DNA of 64,000 nucleotides from Diadophis punctatus similis (Eukaryota; Chordata; Lepidosauria; Squamata; Dipsadidae), in NCBI GenBank assembly GCA_023053685.1, contig JALIGW010000003.1:43532496-43596495 (forward strand). Direction: 5' to 3'. The position numbers and the translations under genes were made by a program. Shown here in pieces: positions 42,729 through 52,121 of the stretch. Below the pieces are notes generated by a model. It made no database searches. It saw only the letters and a program-made list of their open reading frames with translations, and had not been told where the DNA came from. Position 1 is the first letter of the stretch. Every line of letters begins with the position of its first letter.

Positions 42729-43706
42729 ATGTCAGCGTTTCACCCACCGCCGCCGTTCGACCCGGCCCAAGAGAAGTGGGAGTCATATATGAGGCGTTTT
42801 GAGTGCTTCCTGGAAGCAAATGACTTACTAAGCCTGGCAGACAATCGGAAAAGAGCTTTATTTGTAAGTCACTGTGGGCCAGAAGTTTTTGATACTGCAG
42901 AGGCCCTGTCTGCCCCAGCGCCGATTAACACAGTGCAGTGGGACACACTTAAGGAGTCGCTTAAGACCCACTATGCACCAACTCCTTCTAAAGTCGTATG
43001 TCGATATGAATTCCGTCAGCGCATGCAGCGGGAAGGAGAGACTATTAACCAGTACGTTGCTGCTCTCCATAAGGCGTCTGGTCATTGCGAATTTAGTGAC
43101 CTAGACGACATCATGCTGGACCAGTTGATCTGCGGGGTTTTGGACCTCCGCCTGCAGCGCCGTTTGCTAGCTCGGCCTAAACTTACTTTGGCGGCTGCAC
43201 TGGACGAGGCCAGGGCTGCTGAATCGTCCACCAACGCGGCTGAATCACTCCACCGTGCTGCCCCATCCAGAAAAGAGGCGAAAACGGCACCGCTAACTCA
43301 GCCGGCCGTCCACATGGGGACGCTGGACGACGATGTTAGCAGCGATGACGAGGTTTACAGGACTGAACTGCATCGCCCGCCCCACCCGCAACCGCCCAGC
43401 GAGCCTTTCCGGGGGTGTGCTAGCTGCGGGGGACGGCACCCAAGATTTTCCTGCAAGTATCGTGGCGTGACATGCCAATGGTGTGAGCGGCGTGGACATT
43501 TGGCTAAAGTTTGCCGCGCCACACTGCCAAATTCGACTGCGCGTGCGCCTGAGCCTTCACGGGCTGAACCATCGCCGAGGGCTTGGCGCGAAGATTCAAA
43601 ACGATGCCAAAGATATTCCAGGCCGTTGCCGGCTGCCTATGATTCGCATGGTCGACAGTGCCCGTTCCCTGGGAGGGAAGAAAATCATGATGTCCGTCGT
43701 CGTTGA
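42729..43706 (+). CDS. gag: Gypsy Gag polyprotein
   Basis: The 325-residue structural protein forms the particle that packages element RNA. The ATG at 42729 is the first after the LTR, about 100 bp into the leader. Residues about 10-190 form a retrotransposon-gag-like region (FDPAQEKWESYMRRFECF, RYEFRQRMQREGETINQYV, LDDIMLDQLICGVLDLRLQ). Two zinc knuckles follow: CASCGGRHPRFSC at 230-242 (CX2CX3HX4C) and CQWCERRGHLAKVC at 249-262 (CX2CX4HX4C), for RNA binding. The C-terminus is basic (DVRRR). Its last 236 bases overlap the pol frame. The frame is uninterrupted. Confidence 0.93.
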   Translation: MSAFHPPPPFDPAQEKWESYMRRFECFLEANDLLSLADNRKRALFVSHCGPEVFDTAEALSAPAPINTVQWDTLKESLKTHYAPTPSKVVCRYEFRQRMQREGETINQYVAALHKASGHCEFSDLDDIMLDQLICGVLDLRLQRRLLARPKLTLAAALDEARAAESSTNAAESLHRAAPSRKEAKTAPLTQPAVHMGTLDDDVSSDDEVYRTELHRPPHPQPPSEPFRGCASCGGRHPRFSCKYRGVTCQWCERRGHLAKVCRATLPNSTARAPEPSRAEPSPRAWREDSKRCQRYSRPLPAAYDSHGRQCPFPGREENHDVRRR

Positions 43707-46700
43707 GGGTGTGCCGTTTGAAATGGAATTAGATACGGGCTCGGCTGTGTCTATCATCGCCTGGAAAAATCTCAAGAAAGCCGTGCCCGGATTCTCCACT
43801 GACCGCATACGAAACACCGGGTTCCGCCTGTCGGACTACCAAGGGAACAGGATTCCGGTTCGCGGCCAAGCCAGTGTCAAGGTCCAATTTAAACACTTTT
43901 CCGGACCGTTACAGCTCATCATTGTGGACGGTGACCTTCCGAGCCTTCTTGGACTGAGCTGGTTCGAAGCCCTTGGGCTGGAGGTCTCTGGAGTTAACGC
44001 TGTTGGGACAGAGAAATTAGACGACCTGTTTGACAAATTCCGTGATGTATTCAGCGAAGGGTTGGGCAAGTATGTGGGGACCCCAATCTCTTTTAGCCTG
44101 GACCCTAATGTTGCCCCAATCCGCTTGAAGCCCCGCCAGGTTCCCCTGCCCTTGAGGGAAAAGATTGACATTGAACTTGATAAATTGATCAAGCAGGGGG
44201 TACTCGAACCTGTGGATCATGCCCGGTGGGAAACCCCGATTGTCACGCCAATTAAAGGAGACGGTAGCATCAGGATATGCGCTGACTACAAGTGCACGGT
44301 GAACAAGGCATTGCAGCAGAGTGCCTACCCTGTGCCAATCGTGCACCAATTGCTGCACTCGTTGGGGTCCGGACGCCTGTTTGTTAAATTAGACCTGGCA
44401 CAAGCGTACCAGCAGTTACCTGTAGATGGCCCCACAGCAGAAGCTCAGACCATTGTGACCCACAGGGGGGCATTTAAATGCCACAGATTGCAATTTGGGG
44501 TTAGCGTGGCCCCGGGGTTGTTCCAGAGTGTAATGGAACGTCTGTTGCAGAATATCCCCGGGGTCGTGCCATACTTCGACGATGTTCTCATTTCGGCTAA
44601 TGACATAGGCCAGCTTCGCTGTCGGGTTACAATGGTCCTTGAGAAATTACGAGCTGCCGGGCTGAAAGCGAAACGCAGCAAGTGTGTCTTGGGAGTCCCT
44701 GAAGTGGAATTCCTGGGGTATAGAATAGACGGGAGTGGTATCCACCCCACAGAAAGTAAACTGAAGGCCATCCAGGAGGCCCCGGCACCCAGAAATCAGG
44801 CAGAGTTACAGGCTTTCTTGGGTCTTCTTAACTTTTATAGCCTATTCCTACGTGATAAGGCAACGGTCGCAGAGCCCCTGCACAGGCTGCTAGCTAAAAA
44901 CACTCCCTGGGTGTGGGGCCATAGGGAGGCTGCCGCGTTTAGCGCAGTTAAGGGGTTGTTAACCAACAACAGTTTCCTGATCCAATACAATTCCACTTTG
45001 CCAGTGGTCCTTGCTTGCGATGCTTCCCCAGTAGGGGTTGGGGCTGTTCTGAGCCATCGACTTCCGAATGGCCTCGAGGCGCCGATAGCGTATTACTCAC
45101 GCACCTTGTCTAGCGCCGAAAGAAATTATGATCAGCTAAATAGGGAAGCTTTGGCCCTAGTAGCAGGGGTTAAGAAGTTCCACGAGTATTTGTTCGGTAG
45201 AGACTTCACCCTGGTCACAGACCACAAGCCTCTGTTGGGGTTGATAGCGGGGAATCGCCCCACTCCAGCTGCTTTGTCCCCCCGTTTTGCTCGTTGGGCC
45301 ATCTTCTTGTCGGCATACTCGTATCAGTTGGTTCACAGGCCCGGGAAAAACATGGGGAACACGGACGCATTAAGCAGGTGCCCATTGCCCAAGATACTGT
45401 CAGACATAGCTCCAGAGGCCCCGGTACTGTTGATTGACCTAGCAGACTCAGGGTTAGTCACCTCGGCTGAGGTGGCCAGGCACTCGGCCAGAGACTCCAC
45501 TCTCCGGACTGTCCTTAACTGGGTGTGGAGGGGGTGGCCGAGAGGCCCAGTCAGGCCCGAGTTCAAACCATACGAGCTTAGACAGCACGAACTGTCGGAG
45601 CAAGGGGGGTGCCTCTTGTGGGGGGACCGGGTGGTCATTCCCGCCAAATTGCGCACTGACGTACTACAAACCTTGCACGAGGGCCATCCGGGAATTGTGC
45701 GAATGAAGGCTTTAGCTAGGGGTTATGTTTGGTGGCCAAAGATGGATGAGGAGGTTCAAGAATGGGTAAACAAATGCCTGCCATGTCAGGAATCCAGACC
45801 GGCACCTCCCAAAGCACCGGTGCATGACTGGGACCTTCCAAAAAATCCATGGTCACGGCTTCATGCTGATTTTGCAGGTCCATTCCATGGGCAAATGTTC
45901 CTGATAATTGTAGACGCTTATTCCAAGTGGCTCGAAATCTTCCCTATGCGGTCGACCACTGCGGAGTCTGTTATTAAGATCTTCCGGTGTCTATTTGCTA
46001 CCCATGGCATTCCGGACACATTGGTAACGGACAACAGCCCGCAATTCACGGCCACAACTTTTGAGGGCTATCTGGCTAGTCAGGGAATCCGCCATGCGTT
46101 GTCTGCCCCATTCCATCCTGCGACGAACGGCCTGGCGGAATGCTTCATGCGATCGGCCAAAGAGGGGTTAGCTAGATTGGGACCTGGAGATTGGCAGGAA
46201 AGAATAGACAAATTCCTCATAACTCAACACATAACCCCAAGTGCCACTACGGGACGCAGCCCAGCGGAGCTTTTAATGGGCCGCAGACTCCGGTCACTCC
46301 TGGACCGGTTACACCCTGACTATGTAGTAAAAACCAAGACAGAAGGGACAAAGAAAACCAGGGTCTTTTCCACAGAGGACAGGGTGTTTGCTCGCAACTA
46401 CGCCGAGGGGCCTTTATGGCTGCCAGGGGTGGTCGAGACAATTTTGGGACCCGTGTCTTATGCAGTCCGGTTACAAGACGGCCGCTTATGGAAGAGACAC
46501 ATAGACCAATTAAGACAGAGGGTACAGGAAGACCCCTCGGGTTCTGGAAACATAACACCGTGCATTCCTTTCCTAGCTAAACCACGTCCAGATGTCTCGG
46601 AGGCTTTGGAGTGCGAGACTGCAGGCCAACAGAGTCCCCCTGTCGAGTTAGGCCCTGAGGCGGAAGAACCCAAGAGCACTCCAGCTCAAGAGATGCATGA

Positions 46701-46863
46701 CACAGCCCCCAGGAACGAAGCGGCTAAGTCAGACCAGGCTGCTGTAGTTCCCCTGACTGAAGTACGCAGGTCTGAACGGGAGCGTAGACGCCCCGCCTAC
46801 CTTCGCGATTTCGTATGTCGGACAATTTCATCTAGAGGGGGAGGGATGTTATGTTCTGGTTAG
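43471..46863 (+). CDS. pol: Gypsy Pol polyprotein (protease-RT-RNase H-integrase)
   Basis: The open frame runs from just after a TGA at 43468-43470 to the TAG at 46861-46863, about 1130 codons. Counting from the GTG at 43483: aspartic protease LDTGSA with D at 84; reverse transcriptase KLDLAQAYQQL and active site YFDD at 364-367; RNase H with DAS at 513 and TDHKPL; integrase zinc finger H-H-C-C from 732 to 768 and a DD35E triad at D796, D850, E886. The C-terminus is basic (RRSERERRRPAYLR). The frame has no ATG before the protease region, so translation probably depends on frameshifting from gag, in the +1 relation. The stop codon lies 15-17 bases inside the 3' LTR. No disabling change was seen. 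Confidence 0.93.
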   Translation, partial: HANGVSGVDIWLKFAAPHCQIRLRVRLSLHGLNHRRGLGAKIQNDAKDIPGRCRLPMIRMVDSARSLGGKKIMMSVVVEGVPFEMELDTGSAVSIIAWKNLKKAVPGFSTDRIRNTGFRLSDYQGNRIPVRGQASVKVQFKHFSGPLQLIIVDGDLPSLLGLSWFEALGLEVSGVNAVGTEKLDDLFDKFRDVFSEGLGKYVGTPISFSLDPNVAPIRLKPRQVPLPLREKIDIELDKLIKQGVLEPVDHARWETPIVTPIKGDGSIRICADYKCTVNKALQQSAYPVPIVHQLLHSLGSGRLFVKLDLAQAYQQLPVDGPTAEAQTIVTHRGAFKCHRLQFGVSVAPGLFQSVMERLLQNIPGVVPYFDDVLISANDIGQLRCRVTMVLEKLRAAGLKAKRSKCVLGVPEVEFLGYRIDGSGIHPTESKLKAIQEAPAPRNQAELQAFLGLLNFYSLFLRDKATVAEPLHRLLAKNTPWVWGHREAAAFSAVKGLLTNNSFLIQYNSTLPVVLACDASPVGVGAVLSHRLPNGLEAPIAYYSRTLSSAERNYDQLNREALALVAGVKKFHEYLFGRDFTLVTDHKPLLGLIAGNRPTPAALSPRFARWAIFLSAYSYQLVHRPGKNMGNTDALSRCPLPKILSDIAPEAPVLLIDLADSGLVTSAEVARHSARDSTLRTVLNWVWRGWPRGPVRPEFKPYELRQHELSEQGGCLLWGDRVVIPAKLRTDVLQTLHEGHPGIVRMKALARGYVWWPKMDEEVQEWVNKCLPCQESRPAPPKAPVHDWDLPKNPWSRLHADFAGPFHGQMFLIIVDAYSKWLEIFPMRSTTAESVIKIFRCLFATHGIPDTLVTDNSPQFTATTFEGYLASQGIRHALSAPFHPATNGLAECFMRSAKEGLARLGPGDWQERIDKFLITQHITPSATTGRSPAELLMGRRLRSLLDRLHPDYVVKTKTEGTKKTRVFSTEDRVFARNYAEGPLWLPGVVETILGPVSYAVRLQDGRLWKRHIDQLRQRVQEDPSGSGNITPCIPFLAKPRPDVSEALECETAGQQSPPVELGPEAEEPKSTPAQEMHDTAPRNEAAKSDQAAVVPLTEVRRSERERRRPAYLRDFVCRTISSRGGGMLCSG
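46834..46846 (+). other. Polypurine tract
   Basis: AGAGGGGGAGGGA lies immediately upstream of the 3' LTR and would prime plus-strand DNA synthesis. It also encodes part of the Pol C-terminus. Confidence 0.88.
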
Positions 46864-47069
46864 AGCTGGAAGTTTTCACTCAGGTCCAGCAATACTGAAG
46901 GGAACATGCTGGACCCTCATTGGTTATTTCAAAATGGTTTAGTTACAATTGTTACTGTCAGCTCCTATAAATAGGAGCCCTCTCTGAATGTGCTTTGCTG
47001 GTTGTACATCTATTGCAATAAAGAGCTGTTTGTCAAGTCGGTCTCCTGTGCTGAATCCACCATCTAACA
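46847..47069 (+). repeat. Gypsy 3' LTR
   Basis: The same 223 bp as the 5' LTR, with no difference visible. It contains the last 17 bases of pol and supplies the polyadenylation signal. Confidence 0.95.
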
Positions 47070-47074
47070 TTAAG

Positions 47075-47496
47075 TATGTAAAGAAAAGGCAAAGAGAGGA
47101 AGCTCTGCAATCATATGAATGTATAGGCATTTGCTTTCTTAACATCAATACATTATGGCAAATTATCTGTTGCAATTCCTCTGGGCTTTTGTGCACATGT
47201 GGACAGCTTTAGTAGGGGGGGGAAGCTAATTCCTTGTTTTTATTTGTGGTGAGCCCAAGGAGACCATACCACAGTGATTCCAATATACAGTAGCGGGGTA
47301 TCTGGGAATAGAGAAGATGCAGTGGCTGGGCTGGGAGTGGGACATATTGTCTTAACCTAAATTTTATTTTGGTTTCTACAACCCCTGCCTCATTTGGGTC
47401 TCTTGACAAAAGCATCATCCTGCTTTATATGATTATAAGAACTGCTAGGATAAAAAGCGAAAAACTCTTTATCATCCATATTGCAATCCTGAATCC
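47075..47496. other. Unassigned non-coding sequence
   Basis: Nothing recognised between the Gypsy element and the next SINE. Confidence 0.45.
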
Positions 47497-47502
47497 AAGA
47501 TA

Positions 47503-47724
47503 AGAGCCGAGGTTGCGCAGTGGTTAAAATGCAGCACTGCAGTTCAGCAGTTCAGCTGTTCAAATCTCACCGGCTCAAGGTTGACTCAGCCTTCCATCCT
47601 TCCGACGTCGGTAAAATGAGGACCCAGATTGTTGGGGGCAATATGCTGAACCCTGTAAACCGCTTAGAGAGGGCTGTAAAGCACTATGAAGCGGTATATA
47701 AGTCTAAGTGCTATTGCTATTGCT
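47503..47724 (+). mobile_element. Sauria-type tRNA SINE with 6-bp TSD
   Basis: Head AGAGCCGAGGTTGCGCAG with a small deletion after the head, intact core and GCGGTATATAAGTC tail with CTATTG units. AAGATA occurs directly on both sides (47497-47502 and 47725-47730). Confidence 0.93.
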
Positions 47725-47730
47725 AAGATA

Positions 47731-48205
47731 GGATAAGTGGCAATATAAAGAAATTCTGCATTGGATCTAATTTAATAAGGTTTAACCTATTTCAAATTAT
47801 AGAATCTTATTCCCCACCCCCACCCACCCCAAAATAATTATTTAATTGTTTATATTATTTTGCTTTTTATTTGCAAGGTTAACTTCCATATTTTACCTTT
47901 CAAAAGTTGGTGTTCATTGGGTACTTTCTGGACTAAAACTGGATGAAAATTCAGTTATCAGGCCCTATATGTCAGTAGGAAGAAAATTATATCAGTATAT
48001 TTACACATTATTATTTTTCTGTTGCTTTCTAAGCAAATGAATGATACATTAGTGTCTTTTCGCAGGCCTTTTATGGGATGGCTCTGATAGAAACATCACT
48101 CCTTCTGCTTTCCTATAGCTTGTATAAAGTTATAGGAAGAGAGACATTTTTAAAAAGAGGTAGAGAGAAAGGCTTTCTTCTCATTTTTTTAATCCTCCAC
48201 TTAAA
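47731..48205. other. Unassigned non-coding sequence
   Basis: Nothing recognised. The TSD of the next LTR begins at 48206. Confidence 0.4.
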
Positions 48206-48209
48206 GTAC

Positions 48210-48790
48210 TGTAGGAAGTTAGCACCAACCCCTCTCCTAGGAAATGAGATATCCTAGGAGATATTAAAAGGCAGAATATATTCTGTGGAACACATCTGGA
48301 AACATGCTTGTGAGCGGACAAAAGACTCCTCTTGAAAAAAAAACCCCACCCCTTGCCAATGGGCCATTAAGGACTGGGCCTAGCTCACACATTCCTCTCA
48401 CCTAGCCTGAAAGTCTTCTGCATAACAGAACCACAATAGGATTTGCCCAAGGCCCTTTTCATTCAGCCAAGCCTGGGACTTCGGACAGCCCACAAGAGTT
48501 GCCCCAGCATGCCCCTGGGGGGGTCTGAGAGCCAATGGGATACATTTCTATACAGGAACAGGAAACAGTTAGGGAGGGGCCCAAGAGAGAGTATAAAACC
48601 AAAGGACTCAGCATCTTTCTTCCTCTTTTCTCTTCACCCACACCTGGAAGCATGTAATCAACCTTTTCTGTACAGGGGCTCATGCCATGTGCTCCTGTCC
48701 ACCATTAAACCTTCTTTCCAAGCAACTTTCATGAATCCAGTGTCTTTTTCCCCACTTGGAACTGAACCCAGAAGGATATTCCTTACAACA
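48210..48790 (+). repeat. Solo LTR, ERV-like, plus strand
   Basis: 581 bp from TGTAGGAAGTTAGCACC to TTCCTTACAACA, flanked by GTAC (48206-48209 and 48791-48794). A 4-bp duplication is usual for gammaretrovirus-like elements. A TATAAAA box is at 48592-48598, an ATTAAA polyadenylation signal at 48704-48709. It is the same family as the minus-strand LTR at 8.9-9.6 kb. No internal coding sequence is nearby, so it is a solo LTR. The 118-codon frame inside has no viral domain. Confidence 0.8.
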
Positions 48791-48794
48791 GTAC

Positions 48795-50018
48795 TTTAAC
48801 TGTCTTTAAGGGTTCTCCAGCCCTATTTTTATTAACTTTTTGTTTCAGAACACTTGGGGGTGGTGGTAGGGGACTCAGGGGAGCCCAGACTTTTGGCAGA
48901 GACATCCTCATATCCTACTTCACCCCAACACCAAAGGAACACAGAGCCATTCTGAAGCCAAACTTCAGAAATAGGTCTCACTTTGAACAGTACACAGAGA
49001 AATATTTGATTCTTAGAGTATTCAGGTCCTGAGAGTCTATAATCCCCTACTTGTAAACAAAGCAATTAGAAATAAACTACATGATAGGAAGTGCTTTGGG
49101 GAAATGGCAACACACATTGATTTTTGAGCAAATGTAACATCTTAACTCTAAAAATAAATCTTGTTTCCCTTTGAAAGAATACGTTTCAGTAGAAATTAGA
49201 AAACAAGAACAAGTTGGTACCTCTAGTCCTGTTTCTCATAAATACTATTATTTCCACCTAGCTTGTGGCAAAACAGGCTGATTTATTTCTTCACCCAGCT
49301 GGGTGATAATAGTGCATTGTTCACCTTTGGAAATGAGCTTTTGTTATAACCTACTTCAGCATTTCATAAAGCACTGCTGGCAAGGGTCAGCAGTTTTCTT
49401 TACTGGAGATTGGCTTTGCACTTTGCAATCTTAAAAACCTGCAGTTTAGGATAATACTTTAGCATAATTTAGCAGAGTCGAATCTCTGATAGAAGATTAC
49501 AGGAAATATGAGAGATGTTCAATATTATACGTAATCCTCCCTTAAAGCAAGAAGCAAGCTATCTACCATTACAACTATATCCTTGTGGCTTAATGGTAGA
49601 AAAACCCAATCTTTTGTCTTTGAAATTTCTAAACTGACTGTGTTTAAATCCATTTAAGCCTCACTGTGCAAATGCCTTTTTCTTTCCCCAGAATGAAAGC
49701 GCAAGGAGGATACCATCAATTGTTGCTTATTATTTGCTCCTGGTCTTAGTCACCAAGTTGAATTGAGGAACTTCTTTTTGGTGACCTCTGATATTCTATA
49801 ATATATAGGTTTGCCATTAATGCATCATTTAGAAAATGCAAACAAGGACACTGAACTTCATATAAATTATACATCCTGATTTATATGTAGAGAGACAAGC
49901 AAACTGTGAAATAGATTCAGCATAAACATAATGAGGAAAGTCTGAAACAGAGGAACTGTCGTAAAATAGGAATCATGGCTATACTTATGTAGAAAATGTA
50001 AATCTCTTGCCAGGAAGG
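48795..50018. other. Unassigned non-coding sequence
   Basis: About 1.2 kb with no recognised repeat family or gene. Confidence 0.4.
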
Positions 50019-50026
50019 GTCTAAGC

Positions 50027-50938
50027 CAGGGGTGGCCAAACCGTGGCGCATGCACCAAACGTGGTGCATTGGATGATTACAAGTGGTGCATTGCATCCTT
50101 GCGCCTACTTATTTTTTTTAAATAGGTGTCATCACTGAATCCATCTTAATATTTTCAACACCAAAGTGATCTCAGTTCAATTCGTACAGCCTTCGGTAAT
50201 GTTCAACTTCTCGGTGTCTGAAACTTAGAATGGAACTTGTGAAATGTTACTTTAGACATGTTTACAAATATACGAATATTTTTATCGGTGTTGCCATTGC
50301 GCATTCCTGCTCAAACGATCGCAAACACTGTGCACTAGCAACACATCATGTGTTTGAAGTCATGTGCAAATGAGCAGTGAGTGTTCGATATGGTCAGTCA
50401 GTTCTGAGTGAGCCATTGTGGCATGGAGTTTGAAGCAGTGTTTTATTGAGTGTAGTAGCATGGTTTTTGTATTGAGAGTGATTGAAAGACAGATTCAAGA
50501 TTAAATATATATTACGAAGTTCCAAGCTGATCTTGCTCTCAGTGCTTCATCTCGCTCAGAGCTTTCTCTCTCTCTCATCCCATCCAACAACTGTGGTCCA
50601 GAGTTATCTTCACCAAAAGAGACTCTTCGGCAGCTGTAGCACTACCAGTGGGGTCCACGACAGCGATCACTCTCTCGTCCAAGAGATTATTTCTAACTAT
50701 TATACATTGGTGCTCCAATAAACATGTGTCTTTTGAAATGGCTTAAATTAATTAATTGAATTGCGTGATTGAGTTATTCCTTTTCCTCCCTTAAGCAAAG
50801 CAGATCCTACCCCTATCCCTATTTTACAACCCCAAACGTGAAAGTAAGAAGATAAAAAACGTGCTTGAGTTGTATGGCGCATCTGAACTCATCTGTGAAA
50901 ATATTGGCACATGATATGCTTAAGGTTGGCCACCACTG
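50027..50938. mobile_element. hAT-like element, 912 bp (CAGGGGTGGCCAAAC family)
   Basis: Ends CAGGGGTGGCCAAACCG and AAGGTTGGCCACCACTG. The flanks GTCTAAGC and GTCTAAGA match in 7 of 8 bases (50019-50026 and 50939-50946). It is much longer than the other copies. The interior has a CT-rich segment (50520-50600) and CCAATAAA near 50715, but no transposase domain could be read. It could be a decayed autonomous element or a MITE that picked up foreign sequence. Confidence 0.8.
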
Positions 50939-51547
50939 GTCTAAGAGTATTCGGAGACTCCAACTGGTGCAAAATGCAGCTGTGCATGCTGTGGTGGGTG
51001 TTTCAAGGTACACCCACGTAACACCTATACTCCGCCAGCTGCATTGGTTGCCCATTAGTCTCCGGGTACAATTCAAGTTGCTGATCATCATCTTTAAAGC
51101 CCTACATGGCTTAGGACCAGGCTATCTCCGGGACCGCATTCTGCCTCATTCTTCCCTTCGACCGGTCAGGTCCCACAGAGTGGGTCTCCTCCAGGTCCTG
51201 TCAGCCACACAGTGTCAACTGGCGGGGCCTAGGGGGAGGGCCTTCTCAGTAGGGGCCCCTGCTCTCTGGAACCAACTGCCTCCAGAGATCCGAATTATCC
51301 CCACCCTGCTGGCCTTCCGAAAAGCCATTAAGACATGGCTCTTCCTGCAGGTGGAGTGAGTCTGAGTCGACTTTATACCTGATGTCTCCCCCATGTATGT
51401 ATGTTGTTTATATGTTTTTAAACTGTTTTTAAAAATTGCTTTTTTGATTATTTGTTTGGAGTTTTCATAAAATGTTGTACGCCGCCCTGAGTCCTGAGGG
51501 AGTAGGGTGGCATAGAAAAACTGCCAAATAAAATAAATAAATAAATA
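50939..51547 (+). mobile_element. CR1-type LINE, 5'-truncated, plus strand
   Basis: The recognisable CR1 sequence starts at about AAGAGTATTCGGAGACTCC and ends with TACGCCGCCCTGAGTCCTGAG and an (AAATA)n-type tail at 51526-51547. Same subfamily as the 0.5-2.3-kb copy, on the opposite strand. The hAT-like element lies immediately upstream. Confidence 0.9.
50946..51359 (+). pseudogene. CR1 ORF2 C-terminal region
   Basis: Open frame with RRLQLVQNAAVHAVVGV, then HWLPISLRVQFKLLI, then HGLGPGYLRDRILPH and ALWNQLPPEIRIIPTLLAF, ending in WLFLQVE before TGA. It aligns end to end with the frame at 771-1235 on the other strand. RT and endonuclease are missing through 5' truncation, so it is inactive. The upstream ATG of the longer reading frame lies in the hAT-like element and is fortuitous. 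Confidence 0.87.
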
Positions 51548-51763
51548 AGCAATCAATTTCTGGAACTAAATTTCAGAACTCCTATTTTGTACCCATGATG
51601 GAATACTGAGGAAATGTCATGAATTGCAGAATGGCTTCGACTTACAACCAGAATGAAAACAACCAGAAAGATTTCTCTGTTCCAAAGCACAGAGCACTTT
51701 CCAGAGCTTTGGCCATCTCTTTGGAAAAATATGAACATTTTTTTTTGTTTACATAGATTTTTT
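51548..51763. other. Unassigned non-coding sequence
   Basis: Nothing recognised. Confidence 0.4.
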
Positions 51764-52121
51764 TTAATGCCCAACTCCAACCAACTCTGGTCACTTTACA
51801 TTATAAAAAACCAGAACAATAAACAAATAATATGTATCCAGAAAAATCATACGAAACAAAATCTTACAAGAGAAAATCTTACAGGGATTTACTCATCACC
51901 CCTCACTCAAGGCATGGGAAAATAGCCAGGTTTTCAAAGCCTTTCAGGATATCTTCAGAATGGGAGTCATACAGATCTTTGGAAGAACACTGTTCCAGAG
52001 TCCAAGCATAGTGACCGAAAAGGTACATTAAGAAGATCATTAGATTTTCTGGAAATGGTGCACCGTCTACTACTCTTCGTAGATATTTCTTAAATCCATT
52101 TGGTAAGTGCCTACAGAACAC
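51764..52121 (-). mobile_element. Old CR1-like LINE 3' region
   Basis: Minus-strand 3' UTR (GCCCAACTCCAACCAACTC) followed by coding remnants whose plus-strand text CAGGTTTTCAAAGCC and ACACTGTTCCAGAGTCC corresponds to the FRKAVKSW and LWNQLP region of CR1. Strongly decayed. Confidence 0.6.

Larger units (their letters stand above)
42406..47069 (+). mobile_element. Full-length Ty3/Gypsy LTR retrotransposon
   Basis: A complete 4664-bp element: LTR, primer-binding region, gag, pol, polypurine tract, LTR. It is flanked by a perfect 5-bp duplication TTAAG (42401-42405 and 47070-47074). The two 223-bp LTRs read identical by eye, both long frames are open, and all catalytic motifs are present, so insertion was recent and the copy may be competent. 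Domain order protease, RT, RNase H, integrase places it in Ty3/Gypsy. The gag style (two zinc knuckles, RYEFRQRMQREGETINQYV) suggests the Mag branch. There is no envelope gene. Confidence 0.96.

Noticed and set aside
48443..48799. 118-codon frame as a retroviral gene
   Set aside because: It lies inside LTR sequence that is shared with the 8.9-kb copy on the other strand and has no viral protein motif.
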